A stretch of 64,000 bases of DNA from Lachnospiraceae bacterium (GTDB lineage Bacteria > Bacillota > Clostridia > Lachnospirales > Lachnospiraceae), in NCBI GenBank assembly GCA_017416465.1, contig JAFQCK010000015.1, positions 94,825-158,824 on the forward strand. The letters are read 5' to 3'. The position numbers were made by a program, and so were the translations under genes. The stretch's first letter is position 1; every line of letters begins with the position of its first letter. Positions 28,001 to 37,607 of the stretch are shown here, piece by piece. Under the pieces are notes generated by a model. The model made no database searches. It saw only the letters and a program-made list of their open reading frames with translations, and was not told where the DNA came from.

Positions 28001-29037
28001 CAGTAGGTTCAGCATATACTACAGAGGCGATTACAATTGATGGATATACATTAAAGACTAGTCCTTCAAATGCGACAGGAACATATACATCATCAAGTAT
28101 TACAGTAACATATGTATACAAAAAAATTAAAATTGACGACGGCGGAGACGAAACACAAAATCAAGGTTGGGTACAGCAGAATGGTAAGTGGTATTATTAT
28201 GATAACAGTGGTGTAATGCAGACATCTAAGTGGATTGATAATAAATACTATGTAAAGGCTGACGGTTCAATGGCTGTATCAGAATTTGTAGGAAATTATT
28301 ATCTGGATGAAAATGGTGTATGGGTAACAGGCTCTAAGTGGCTAAACCTTAATGGAACATATTACTACATTAAATCAGGAATTGTACAGAAGTCAAAATG
28401 GGTAAAAGTAGGTTCGTATTATTATTACTTTAATGCGAGTGGTGTAATGCAGGCAAATAAGTGGATAAATAATACATACTATGTAAAATCTAATGGTGTT
28501 ATGGCAACATCTGAGTTTGTAGGCAATTACTACGTAGACGAAAATGGTGTATGGATAACAGGAACAAAATGGGTTAAGGTAGGAAGTGACTACTATTATC
28601 TCGTAAAAGGTGTTGCTCAAAAATCGAAATGGTTAAAAGTAGGTTCATATTACTATTACTTTAATGCAAACGGAGTAATGCAGGCAAACAAATGGATTAA
28701 TAATAAATATTATGTAAAATCCAGTGGTGCGATGGCAGTAAATGAATTTGTAGGAAATTACTACGTGGATGCAAATGGTGCATGGGTAACAGGTTCGCAA
28801 TGGTTAAAAGTAAATGACGAATGGTATTACATAAAATCAGGAATTGTACAGAAATCAAAATGGGTAAAAGTAGGTTCATACTATTATTACTTTGATGCAT
28901 CAGGCGTAATGCAGACTTCTAAATGGATTAATGGTACTTACTACGTAAAAGCTAATGGTGCAATGGCAGTATCAGAGTGGGTAGATGGTGGAAAGTATTA
29001 TGTAGATGCAAACGGAAAATGGGTTAAAAATCCATAA
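25066..29037 (+). CDS. Secreted GH13 alpha-amylase with Big_2, CBM26 and CW-binding repeats
   Basis: 1323 aa from ATG 25066, which has AAAGGAGAAGG just upstream; the frame stays open to an ATG at 24967 in the terminator, which is not credible. A signal peptide covers about residues 1-45 (cut near EAEA-A). The GH13 domain (about 50-650) has the same core as amylase 2, with nucleophile Asp303 (DGFRVDTVRHI), acid/base Glu337 (MFGEVCT) and Asp463 (VDSHD). It has a 40-residue insertion (about 190-245) after the NHTGNFGEDN region that amylase 2 lacks, which may change the active-site cleft. Two Big_2 domains (about 689-855), CBM26 (about 864-955, with AWPGTAI), MucBP-like (about 957-1022) and CW-binding repeats (about 1033-1323, ending WVKNP) follow. 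It is probably a paralog of amylase 2. Confidence 0.93.
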   Translation: MKKNRVLRTAKKCLALTLATFTMVVGAMGGMTFSNVTKEVEAEAATSVLSGEDRNVIFANSRTDFRDESIYFVMVTRYYNGDESNDVQCWDGTQYNLNDPAWRGDFKGLIEKLDYIKALGFTAIWITPVVENCSGYDYHGYHAKDFTEVDERYESDDCTYQDLIDAVHAKDMKIIQDVVYNHTGNFGEDNLMPMFDKVGDLSSPDCLQLSEGTELPSNYFDLLPAAQYQARLALMKNTDGVNHDVNNLYHHYGNFNWDDYTCQIAQIAGDCVDLNTENPLVYNYLVDAYTKYIDMGVDGFRVDTVRHISRLTLNKVFNQAFKEAGKKNGKDFFMFGEVCTRDNGNYWYRQSPSMSTPFYTWKESVDYPWSDTDWEVNYDSAIQCTLDNADASTIANQPTSTNAHLNGNEYHTPDYSEFSGLNVIDFPMHWSFKTAENAFNVAKNGDKYYNDATWNVTYVDSHDYAPDGAPEGERFNQDQSVWAENLSLMFTFRGIPCIYYGSETEFQKGAVIDKGPNIALAETGRAYYGDNIEGTITAVDFGEYGNVSGAVGETLKHQLSQHIQRLNRLRQAIPALRKGQYSTEGVSGNLAFKRRYTDANTDSFVCVSISGNATFTGIPNGTYVDAVTGDTKTVTNGTLSVSVSGKGNLKAYVLNTTKTPAPGRVITNGLYLTDGGAIQDIEPIEIEEVAVTGISLDKSSVSVLEGENIKVTATITPSDATYKTIKWTSSNTSVATVAGGNITGIAPGTATITATTKNGKTATVKVTVSTNPNIIKPMGVSLSPSTLTITVGNTGKLTATVSPENTTDKSLTWTSSDTSVATVNKSGVVTAVAEGTATITATTFNGYKATATVTVEPKEVPTLENGVYFEKPSGWGDTINVYMWSDSTGQKYMGAWPGTAIENLGDNLYGFSYKSDVSDMKIIFNDGSNQTANLEFVNNGYYNQSGLVYVVDTTDSGKVIVKYVDESGNVLSSKTLSGTVGSAYTTEAITIDGYTLKTSPSNATGTYTSSSITVTYVYKKIKIDDGGDETQNQGWVQQNGKWYYYDNSGVMQTSKWIDNKYYVKADGSMAVSEFVGNYYLDENGVWVTGSKWLNLNGTYYYIKSGIVQKSKWVKVGSYYYYFNASGVMQANKWINNTYYVKSNGVMATSEFVGNYYVDENGVWITGTKWVKVGSDYYYLVKGVAQKSKWLKVGSYYYYFNANGVMQANKWINNKYYVKSSGAMAVNEFVGNYYVDANGAWVTGSQWLKVNDEWYYIKSGIVQKSKWVKVGSYYYYFDASGVMQTSKWINGTYYVKANGAMAVSEWVDGGKYYVDANGKWVKNP

Positions 29038-29083
29038 TATACTTATTTATCTATAATTAATACAAAAGATAAAAATTAATATT

Positions 29084-29134
29084 AAAGACTTTCGTAAGTT
29101 GGAATTTGTATCCAACTTATGGAAGTCTTTTTTT
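29084..29134 (+). terminator. Rho-independent terminator after amylase 3
   Basis: A 20-bp stem (29084-29103 with 29111-29130, two wobble positions) carries a 7-nt loop and a long T-run. Confidence 0.92.
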
Positions 29135-29184
29135 AAATATATTTATTTTATTTACATAAATTTTGTGGAAAATGCTATAATTTA

Positions 29185-29214
29185 TTGAATCTAAAATACA
29201 AACTATGGTATAAT
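29185..29214 (+). promoter_or_regulatory. Promoter of the protease-pullulanase operon
   Basis: TTGAAT (29185-29190), an 18-bp spacer, and TATAAT (29209-29214) preceded by TGG, an extended -10. A second TATAAT at 29176-29181, after TGC, has a poorer -35. Confidence 0.6.
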
Positions 29215-29304
29215 ATTACAAATATTGTCGATATATGAATTATAATAATGGGGAAAAGTGTACAAAATATTTATTAATTTATAAATTTAAGGAGAATGAA
29301 CTCT

Positions 29305-32300
29305 ATGAAAAAGAATATGAAAAGAGTAGTTTCAGGAATAACATCTTTGGCAATGTGTTTTTCTGTATTATCAGGTTTGAATTTCAATATATATGCATCG
29401 TATCAGGTGTCGGACAGACCATATGATGTAGGCAAAGTTTTGGAGGATAATCAGGACTTAACAGAGGGAATGATTGATACAAAAGAGTTTGATTATCTGG
29501 CATTGAATGAGAGTATAGAGAAAGAGGCAAATAATCAGCAATTAGATACAATCGGACTTTTTGAAGCAGATAAGGTGTTAAATACAAGTGATACTGAAGA
29601 GAAAGCAAACTTGCCGTCAAGTATAGATATAAGTGAAAGTGAATATTTTCCGGAAGTAGGAGATCAGGGCTCATCAGGCAGTTGTTGGCATTATGGAACA
29701 TCATATGCATGCCTTACTTATGCCAATAATAAAGCAAGAGGTATAAAAACTACACCTGAGAATACGATTAATCCGATGTTTTGCTATAACTATGCAGCAG
29801 GGACTAAAAATTCTTCATTAGAAGGTCTTTTAATGCAAATTGGTTATCCGTCAGTTGGTGTTCTTCCGATTGATACAAAGAATACAGTATCATTATATCC
29901 TATAAAAGAAGTATGGGAAAGTGCAGTGAGAAATCGTGGTGGACAGTATATTTCATACAAATGTTTTGGAGATGAAGATGAGGTCGTAACATCACCGGAT
30001 GATTCAAGTATATATATGTTAAAGAAGAACTTAAGTGAAGGTAAACCGGCTGCGCTTGGTTCTCTTGCATATAACTGGAATTTTTCTGTTGTGGCCTCAG
30101 GTGAACATAAAGGTGAAGTTGCTATTGACAGATGTGATTTGAATAAAACCGGTGGACACATAATTGCTTTTGTAGGATATGATGATAATATATGGATTGA
30201 TATAAATTATGATGGTAAAGTTCAGGAAGCTGAGATGGGAGCTTTTAAGATGATAAATTCATGGGGAAAAGATTGGGGAAATGATGGTTATGTATGGGTT
30301 GCATATGATTCACTTAACAAAACCTCGCAGATTCTTACAACAGAAGAAGCGACAAGAATTAATAACGCAATTAATGCAGGAACAATTAAAGCGAATAAAG
30401 TAAATAATAGTGTACGTAAGTCATTTTTTATGTTTGAAACATATAGTAACCCTGTTGTAAGAGATAGAATATCATCGGAATGTCTTGTATATATGACTGT
30501 TAATACAGGTTCAAGAAGAGAAATGACAATGTCAGTTACAGCTACTAATAAAAAAGATGGTACGGTTACAGAATATGTAATGCCTAACTATGCAGGAGAG
30601 GCAGGAGGTAAGAATCTTGCGTGGGATGGAACAGCATTTTCAAAAGATGCAACAATGGTGTTTGACTTAGATAATGTAATATTTGATATTACGCCAGAGA
30701 CCATGGAAGATTATGATTGGGAAGTTATATTTGATGACAATACTTTAGACGAATATTCAATTACAGTAAAAGATGTATATTTTACTGTGGAAGGCGTAAA
30801 AAAATATACAACAGGTATATCAAAGCTTCCATTAAACGGAACATCTAAAACATATAAGATGACACTTGGTGGTGGAACAGATGCTTCTATTACAGAAGAA
30901 AATAATAAAAATGTAATTATCTACTATAACAATTCCGGTTATAGTGATGTAAATATCCATTACAAAGATGGAAGCGGAACATGGACTACTGCACCGGGGA
31001 TGCAGATGAATGTAAGTGATACACAGGACGGATATCGATTTAGATATGTAATTAATATGGGAAGTGCTTCATCGGTTACAATGTGTTTTAATGACAGAGA
31101 TGGTTCGTGGGATAATAATGGAGAGAAAAACTATGTAATTACTAAACCGGGATGTTATGGAATAAAGAGCGGTGCCATTGTAGAACTTGAAGAAGTAGAA
31201 GATATACCTGCAGAATGTTTAATTCTTGATAAAGAAAATATAGAGATGTTTGAAGAAGAACAATCTATTGTGACAGCCACAATTACACCAATAGAAGCAA
31301 CAGATAAAACAGTAATCTGGAAGTCAAGTGATGAATCAGTTGCGACAGTAAGTAATGGGGTAATTACAGGTAATAAAGAAGGAAGTGCAACAATTACAGC
31401 AACAACATCTAACGGATTATCAAAGGAAGTAAAGGTTACAGTAAAAGTTAATCCAAATGTAGTAAAGCCAACAGGTGTGTCAGTTCTTCCTATTGAACTT
31501 TCATTAATTAAAGCTGATACATATACATTAACGGCAACTGTTATACCGGAAAATGCAACAAACAAGAGTGTAAAATGGTCATCAGCGAATGAAAATGTAG
31601 CAACAGTAACAGATGCTGGTGTTGTAACAGCGGTAGGAAATGGAAGTACAGAGATAACAGCAACAACATCTAACGGATTGAGTTCAAAAGTTAAAATAAC
31701 AGTAGAAGAGGTTGTGGAAGAATTTCCGGCAATAGAAAATGGTGTATATTTTGAAAAGCCGTCAGGTTGGGGAAGCACAATATATGCATATATGTGGATA
31801 GAAAAGAATGGTACATCAGATAAGTTGTTAGGTACTTGGCCGGGAACAAAGATTGATAAGATTGAAGGTAGCATATATGGATTTTCTTCAACAGCTGTTG
31901 AAGGAGAGACAATGATAATTTTTAATGATGGTAATAACCAGACAGCAGACTTAAAGTTCTATGAAAATGGTTATTATGATGAAGATGGATTTGTTAAAAA
32001 AGTGGTATCAAAAGGAAAAGTATACATAAAATGTGTGGACGAGGATGGAAATGTTTTAGCAATAAAATGTATGATAGGAGAAGTTGGAACACGATATAAA
32101 GTAGAGTTACCGGAAATAGAAGGATATACGCTCATAACCGGAAATACTACTACTGAAATAAAAAATTATACAAAAGAAGATATAACTGAAACCTATGTAT
32201 ATAAAGCAAATCAGGCGATAAAGACAGGTTGGCAGGAAAATGACGGAAACTGGTATTACTATGATAGTGAAGGAGTAATGCAGTCATCAAAATGGATAAA

Positions 32301-32880
32301 TAATAAATATTATGTAAAATCAAATGGAGTAATGGCGACATCAGAGTTTGTAGATGGTGGAAAGTACTATGTAAACGAAAAAGGAGTATGGGTAACAGGC
32401 ACAAAATGGTTACAAAAAGATAATAAATGGTATTATCTGAAGTTAGGAGTAGTGCAAAAATCAAAATGGGTAAAAGTAGGTTCATATTATTATTACTTTG
32501 ATGGAAAAGGAGTAATGCAGTCATCAAAGTGGATAAACAATAAGTATTATGTAAAATCAAATGGAGTAATGGCGACATCAGAGTTTGTAGATAGTGGCAG
32601 ATATTACGTAGATGAAAACGGAGTATGGATATCAGGAACAAAGTGGCTTAAGAAAGATAACAAATGGTACTACATAAAATCCGGAGTAGTACAGACTTCA
32701 AGATGGGTAAAAGTAGGAACAAAGTATTACTATTTTGATGGGGAAGGAGTAATGCAGACATCAAAATGGATATCAGGAAAGTATTATGTAAAGGCTGATG
32801 GAAGTATGGCAGTATCAGAGTGGGTTGATAATGGGAAATATTATGTAGATTCTAATGGATTATGGGTTAAAAATCCTTAG
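29305..32880 (+). CDS. Secreted papain-like protease with CBM25, CBM26 and CW-binding repeats
   Basis: 1191 aa from ATG 29305; AAGGAG at 29289-29294 is too close to the ATG at 29296. The signal peptide is about residues 1-31. A propeptide-like region precedes a C1 papain-like peptidase (about 105-400) with oxyanion Gln121, nucleophile Cys127 (GSCWHYGTSYA), His285 (GGHIIAFVGYDD) and Asn318 (INSWGKDWG). Next come a beta region, a CBM25-like starch-binding module (about 537-625, VNIHYKDGSGTWT), two Big_2 domains (about 637-800), a CBM26 (about 811-900, FEKPSGWGSTIYAYMW, GTWPGTKI), a MucBP-like domain and CW repeats (about 975-1191). It is thus a protease aimed at starch and the cell wall. It ends 29 bp before the pullulanase gene. 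Confidence 0.9.
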   Translation: MKKNMKRVVSGITSLAMCFSVLSGLNFNIYASYQVSDRPYDVGKVLEDNQDLTEGMIDTKEFDYLALNESIEKEANNQQLDTIGLFEADKVLNTSDTEEKANLPSSIDISESEYFPEVGDQGSSGSCWHYGTSYACLTYANNKARGIKTTPENTINPMFCYNYAAGTKNSSLEGLLMQIGYPSVGVLPIDTKNTVSLYPIKEVWESAVRNRGGQYISYKCFGDEDEVVTSPDDSSIYMLKKNLSEGKPAALGSLAYNWNFSVVASGEHKGEVAIDRCDLNKTGGHIIAFVGYDDNIWIDINYDGKVQEAEMGAFKMINSWGKDWGNDGYVWVAYDSLNKTSQILTTEEATRINNAINAGTIKANKVNNSVRKSFFMFETYSNPVVRDRISSECLVYMTVNTGSRREMTMSVTATNKKDGTVTEYVMPNYAGEAGGKNLAWDGTAFSKDATMVFDLDNVIFDITPETMEDYDWEVIFDDNTLDEYSITVKDVYFTVEGVKKYTTGISKLPLNGTSKTYKMTLGGGTDASITEENNKNVIIYYNNSGYSDVNIHYKDGSGTWTTAPGMQMNVSDTQDGYRFRYVINMGSASSVTMCFNDRDGSWDNNGEKNYVITKPGCYGIKSGAIVELEEVEDIPAECLILDKENIEMFEEEQSIVTATITPIEATDKTVIWKSSDESVATVSNGVITGNKEGSATITATTSNGLSKEVKVTVKVNPNVVKPTGVSVLPIELSLIKADTYTLTATVIPENATNKSVKWSSANENVATVTDAGVVTAVGNGSTEITATTSNGLSSKVKITVEEVVEEFPAIENGVYFEKPSGWGSTIYAYMWIEKNGTSDKLLGTWPGTKIDKIEGSIYGFSSTAVEGETMIIFNDGNNQTADLKFYENGYYDEDGFVKKVVSKGKVYIKCVDEDGNVLAIKCMIGEVGTRYKVELPEIEGYTLITGNTTTEIKNYTKEDITETYVYKANQAIKTGWQENDGNWYYYDSEGVMQSSKWINNKYYVKSNGVMATSEFVDGGKYYVNEKGVWVTGTKWLQKDNKWYYLKLGVVQKSKWVKVGSYYYYFDGKGVMQSSKWINNKYYVKSNGVMATSEFVDSGRYYVDENGVWISGTKWLKKDNKWYYIKSGVVQTSRWVKVGTKYYYFDGEGVMQTSKWISGKYYVKADGSMAVSEWVDNGKYYVDSNGLWVKNP

Positions 32881-32909
32881 TTCATAAAAATAAAAAAGGA
32901 GGAAAAAGG

Positions 32910-35900
32910 ATGGATTCGAAAAACAAATCTTATGGAAAAAAGCTTAGAAATAAAAGAATTCTAAGTGTATTTCTAACACTTTTAATGGTAGTATCAATGT
33001 TGCCGATATCCGCATTTCAGGTTACAGCGAATGCAGCAGACGATATAACTGTTAAAGTACATTTTAGAAACACGAGTAACTGGGGTCAAGTGTATGTATA
33101 TGCGGGGGATGGTGCAAGTTGGACACCACTTCTTACATCAACCTGGCCGGGGGATCAAATTGAAAAAGACGCCTTAGGCTATTACACATTTGAGACTACT
33201 AAGAGTTCAGCAACAGTGTTAAATCTTGTGTTTAGTGATGGAACTAGTAATGATGCTTACAAGACACCAAACCTTACTGTTAAAGCGGGTGCTACTGAAG
33301 CTTGGATTAGTGATAATACTGTATCATATTCGGTTCCTTCAGGCGGACCAACTGTAAGTGGTAATAAAGTTACATTTACTTATTCAAATAGTTCAGCTTC
33401 TACAGTATATGTGGCTGGAACGATGAATGGTTGGAGTACAACTGCTAATCAGATGACAAAATCAGGTTCAAACTTTACATGTACAATGGAACTTCCTACA
33501 GGCATGTATGAGTACAAATTTGTAGTAAATGGAAGTACTTGGATAGCAGACCCTACTAATGGGAATACTATTGGAAATAATGGAAATAGTGTTCTTGTAG
33601 TTCCGGGTATTCTTGCAACTAACATTAGTGTGAAAAAGGGAAGTACTACAGTTCAGTTACCTGGTGAACTTACATATATAACTGCTTCGGGTGAAAGTAC
33701 AAAACCGGTTACATATACAGAGTCTGTTGATGGAGTTAGCATTAATGGTAATGTTCTTACTTTATCAGAAGGATTTTCTAAAACTGAATTTGAAATAACC
33801 GCAAAAACAACTGATAACCAGACTGCTACAGTTAAGGTATATATTTACGAGCCTGCGGCTATAACAGTTAAGATTCATTATGACAGGAGTGATAATGCGG
33901 AAAAAGATTGGAATGCGTGGATTTGGTCGGATCAGATTGGTGGAAGTGGTAATGAATTAAAATTAGAAGGTGGAGAATATGTTGCTACATATACAATTAG
34001 TGCAGAAGATGCAATTTATATTAATTCATTAAACTATATCATCAGAAAAGGTGAATGGGTAGCACAGGAAGCTACAAGAACTATCGACCTTACAAGCGTA
34101 CTTTCAGGTACAGTTCACTCTTATGTAAATACAGACGGAAGTTATAGCAATGATACATCAGAGGCAGTTTTAGGGACAAAACTTAATTCAGTTAAGTATA
34201 ATCGTGGAACTAATAAAATTACTATAAAAGCCTCTGGCACTGTAGTTAATCCTTCGTCAGCATTTGTGATTACAAAATCAGATGGCTCAACAATAAAGAT
34301 TACAAATGTTGCACAGTCAGGTTCAACATATACATTAACAATTTCAGAAGATTTAACATCTATTGAAAAAGTATGTGGAACATATATGCTTACATATGAT
34401 GGCAATAAATACAACGTTAATATGCCGAATGTATATAAGACAGATGAGTTTGAAAGCTTATATACTTATTCCGGTAATGATTTAGGTGCTACATGGACAG
34501 CTTCAAAAACTACATTTAAGGTTTGGGCACCTACTGCAAATGATGTAAAAGTTCAGCTTTATGCAACAGGTTCAGATAAAGAAGAGGGTAGTGCTAAGCT
34601 TGGCACATATTCTATGACAAAGGGAGAACAAGGTGTATGGACTGTTGAAGTTAAAGGTAATTTACATGGCGTTTATTATACATATCTTACAGATGTAAAC
34701 GGTCAGATTGAAGAATCATGTGACCCATACGCAAGAACAACAGGTGTAAATAGTGCGAGAGCAATGGTAATTAATTTGGATTCTACTGACCCTGAAGGAT
34801 GGGAAAATGATATTAGTCCTAATAAGGGTATGAGTTATACAGATTCAATTATTTATGAATTGCATGTAAGAGATTTATCTATAAACGAAGAATCAGGAAT
34901 TAAAGATGAGTGGAAAGGTAAATTCTTAGGTCTTACTCAGAAAGGAACAACAAATAATGACGGAATTCCAACAGGTTTAGACCACATCAAAGATTTGGGT
35001 GTAACACATATTCATTTATTACCGGTATATGATTTTGGTTCAATAGATGAAACAATGACAGAAGAAGATAAAGCTGCTAATACAGCTAAACAATTTAACT
35101 GGGGATACGACCCAATGAACTATAACGTTCCTGAAGGTTCTTACTCTACAAATCCATATGATGGTAACTCAAGAGTAAAAGAAATGAAGGAAATGGTTCA
35201 GACATTACATGAAAATAACATCAATGTAATTATGGACGTGGTTTATAACCATGTTTATGATGCAGGAAATTTTGGATTTAATGAGATAGTACCTAATTAT
35301 TTCTCAAGAACAAACGCAGATGGTACATATTCAAATGGTTCGGGATGTGGAAATGATACAGCATCTGAACGATCAATGGTTAGAAAATATATTGTTGATT
35401 CAGTAAAATATTGGGCAGACGAATATCATATTGATGGTTTCAGATTTGACTTGGTTGGTCTTTTGGATGCAGAAACAATTAATCAGGTTGTAGATGAGGT
35501 TCATAAAACACATCCTGATGTGGTATTTTATGGCGAAGGTTGGACAATGGGTACAGCAGTAGAACCTTCTGATACAGTAATGGCAACACAGCAGAATGCT
35601 TATGCAACACCAAACTTTGCATATTTTAGTGATACATTCAGAGATTTCTTAAAGGGAAAGAATGATGAAGTGACATGGGGATATGTTCAGGGTGCTACGG
35701 AAGGTGATCAGGAAGGTACACTTATAGATTGCTTTATGGCTAACACATCATGGATTCAGAATCCAACACAGGTAATTAACTATGCATCATGCCATGATAA
35801 TTATACATTGAAGGATAAGATTAATGCGACAAGAAGTGATACATCAGAGTCTAACCGTATTAAGATGAATAACTTGGCAGCGGCTATCTATATGATGGCG

Positions 35901-37379
35901 GAAGGTATTCCTTTAATTCATGCCGGTGAAGAAATGTTAAGAACAAAGGTTGATAATGAAGGAAATATTATTCATAACAGCTATAATTCACCAGATTATA
36001 TTAATAGCCTTAAGTGGGGAGATTTAGATTTAAAAGATTATCAGGAAGTAAGAGATTACTATAAAGGTTTAATTGAATTTAGAAAGAATCATGCTGCATT
36101 AAGATTAACTACAAAAGCGGAAGTTAAGGCAAATGTTGAAAGTATTTATTTTTCAGATAATGTGGTTGGATTTAGATTTAATGGAAAAAACAGTGTTGCA
36201 AAGGAAGTTGCAGATGAAATCGTAGTTATCTTTAATGCAACAAGTTCATTAAAAGTAATTAATTTATCTAATCATGGATTTGGTTCAGGAACCTGGAAGA
36301 TTTGTGTGGATGGAGACAATGCAGGCACAGATGTTTTGGCTACAGTTTCAGATAATACTGTATCTGTATCAGCATATTCAGCAATGGTTCTTGTAAAAGG
36401 TGAAACAGTAGATAATAATTCTGTTTATAAAGCAAATGAAGTTGAAGAAACAGGTAGAGTAAATATTGAATATGTTGACGAAGACGGAAATGTATTGGAA
36501 ACAAGTTCAATTTCAGGTGCAATTGGAGCAGCATATCAGGCAGATGCGATTGAAATTGAAGGATATACAGTAAAGACTACACCTTCAAATGCAAATGGAA
36601 AGTATACCTCAAAAGATATATTTGTAACATATGTTTATGAGAAAAATACAGTGGTTTTAAAAGGTTGGCAAAGTGTAGACGGAAAATGGTATTATTATGA
36701 TGCTAATGGAGTAATGCAGAAATCAAAATGGGCTAAGATAGGTTCATATTATTATTACTTTGATGCTAATGGAGTAATGCAGGCAAATAAATGGATTAAT
36801 AATAAGTACTATGTTAAGTCAAATGGTGTGATGGCAGTATCTGAGTTTGTAGATGGTGCAAGATACTATGTAGATGAAAATGGTGTATGGGTAACCGGTA
36901 CAAAATGGTTACAGATATCCGGAAAATGGTATTATTTAAAATCTGGAGTTGTTCAGAAATCAAAATGGACTAAGATAGGTACATCATATTATTATTTTGA
37001 TGCTAATGGCGTAATGCAGTCTTCAAGATGGGTTAGCAATAAGTACTATGTTAAATCTAATGGAGTAATGGCAACATCAGAATTTGTAGATGGCGGAAAA
37101 TACTATGTAGACGAGAACGGTGCATGGGTAACAGGTACAAAATGGTTACAGGTATCCGGAAAATGGTATTACTTAACATCAGGAGTAGTACAGACATCAA
37201 GATGGGTTAAAGTAGGAACTAAATGGTACTACTTTGATGCTAAAGGTGTAATGCAGACATCAAGATGGATTAGTAATACCTATTATGTAAAAGCTGACGG
37301 AAGCATGGCTGTATCAGAATGGGTAGATAATGGTAGATATTATGTAGATGAAAATGGAAAGTGGGTTAAAAATCCATAA
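32910..37379 (+). CDS. pulA: Secreted type I pullulanase with starch-binding domains and CW-binding repeats
   Basis: 1489 aa. The signal peptide is about residues 1-42 (cut near ANA-A). An N-terminal CBM26-like domain (about 46-140), an AMPK/CBM48-like E-set domain (about 149-230), an Ig-like stretch and a CBM41-like pullulanase domain (about 316-410) come first. A CBM48 (about 515-610) and the GH13 catalytic domain (about 640-1110) follow. Nucleophile Asp847 (DGFRFDLVG), acid/base Glu876 (YGEGW) and Asp963 (SCHDN) are visible. The type I pullulanase hallmark is FNWGYDP, with Phe for the usual first Tyr. It should debranch alpha-1,6 bonds in amylopectin and pullulan. A MucBP-like domain and CW repeats (about 1251-1489, ending WVKNP) finish it. 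AAAGGAGG precedes the ATG. It is likely cotranscribed with the upstream protease. Confidence 0.93.
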   Translation: MDSKNKSYGKKLRNKRILSVFLTLLMVVSMLPISAFQVTANAADDITVKVHFRNTSNWGQVYVYAGDGASWTPLLTSTWPGDQIEKDALGYYTFETTKSSATVLNLVFSDGTSNDAYKTPNLTVKAGATEAWISDNTVSYSVPSGGPTVSGNKVTFTYSNSSASTVYVAGTMNGWSTTANQMTKSGSNFTCTMELPTGMYEYKFVVNGSTWIADPTNGNTIGNNGNSVLVVPGILATNISVKKGSTTVQLPGELTYITASGESTKPVTYTESVDGVSINGNVLTLSEGFSKTEFEITAKTTDNQTATVKVYIYEPAAITVKIHYDRSDNAEKDWNAWIWSDQIGGSGNELKLEGGEYVATYTISAEDAIYINSLNYIIRKGEWVAQEATRTIDLTSVLSGTVHSYVNTDGSYSNDTSEAVLGTKLNSVKYNRGTNKITIKASGTVVNPSSAFVITKSDGSTIKITNVAQSGSTYTLTISEDLTSIEKVCGTYMLTYDGNKYNVNMPNVYKTDEFESLYTYSGNDLGATWTASKTTFKVWAPTANDVKVQLYATGSDKEEGSAKLGTYSMTKGEQGVWTVEVKGNLHGVYYTYLTDVNGQIEESCDPYARTTGVNSARAMVINLDSTDPEGWENDISPNKGMSYTDSIIYELHVRDLSINEESGIKDEWKGKFLGLTQKGTTNNDGIPTGLDHIKDLGVTHIHLLPVYDFGSIDETMTEEDKAANTAKQFNWGYDPMNYNVPEGSYSTNPYDGNSRVKEMKEMVQTLHENNINVIMDVVYNHVYDAGNFGFNEIVPNYFSRTNADGTYSNGSGCGNDTASERSMVRKYIVDSVKYWADEYHIDGFRFDLVGLLDAETINQVVDEVHKTHPDVVFYGEGWTMGTAVEPSDTVMATQQNAYATPNFAYFSDTFRDFLKGKNDEVTWGYVQGATEGDQEGTLIDCFMANTSWIQNPTQVINYASCHDNYTLKDKINATRSDTSESNRIKMNNLAAAIYMMAEGIPLIHAGEEMLRTKVDNEGNIIHNSYNSPDYINSLKWGDLDLKDYQEVRDYYKGLIEFRKNHAALRLTTKAEVKANVESIYFSDNVVGFRFNGKNSVAKEVADEIVVIFNATSSLKVINLSNHGFGSGTWKICVDGDNAGTDVLATVSDNTVSVSAYSAMVLVKGETVDNNSVYKANEVEETGRVNIEYVDEDGNVLETSSISGAIGAAYQADAIEIEGYTVKTTPSNANGKYTSKDIFVTYVYEKNTVVLKGWQSVDGKWYYYDANGVMQKSKWAKIGSYYYYFDANGVMQANKWINNKYYVKSNGVMAVSEFVDGARYYVDENGVWVTGTKWLQISGKWYYLKSGVVQKSKWTKIGTSYYYFDANGVMQSSRWVSNKYYVKSNGVMATSEFVDGGKYYVDENGAWVTGTKWLQVSGKWYYLTSGVVQTSRWVKVGTKWYYFDAKGVMQTSRWISNTYYVKADGSMAVSEWVDNGRYYVDENGKWVKNP

Positions 37380-37409
37380 TTTTATAAGTAGTCAGATATA
37401 ATGATAAAG

Positions 37410-37455
37410 AGACTTTGGTAAAATTGTAAAAACAGTTTTATCAAAGTCTTTTTTA
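37410..37455 (+). terminator. Rho-independent terminator after pullulanase
   Basis: AGACTTTGGTAAAA (37410-37423) pairs with TTTTATCAAAGTCT (37436-37449), with one wobble, followed by a T-run. Confidence 0.9.
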
Positions 37456-37515
37456 TTCTTATTATTAATAGTGCAAAAAAATATTTTTGTATCAATGTAA
37501 AAATTGTTTAATAAG

Positions 37516-37544
37516 TTGAAATTACATAATAAAACATATATAAT
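37516..37544 (+). promoter_or_regulatory. Promoter of protease 2
   Basis: TTGAAA (37516-37521), a 17-bp spacer and a perfect TATAAT (37539-37544). This is the same box pair and spacing as the amylase 1 promoter. Confidence 0.78.
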
Positions 37545-37607
37545 AAAAGTCAGAGTAAAAAGAAAAATTTAAACAAATAACAATGAAAATAAGAATGGAG
37601 GAAAAGT

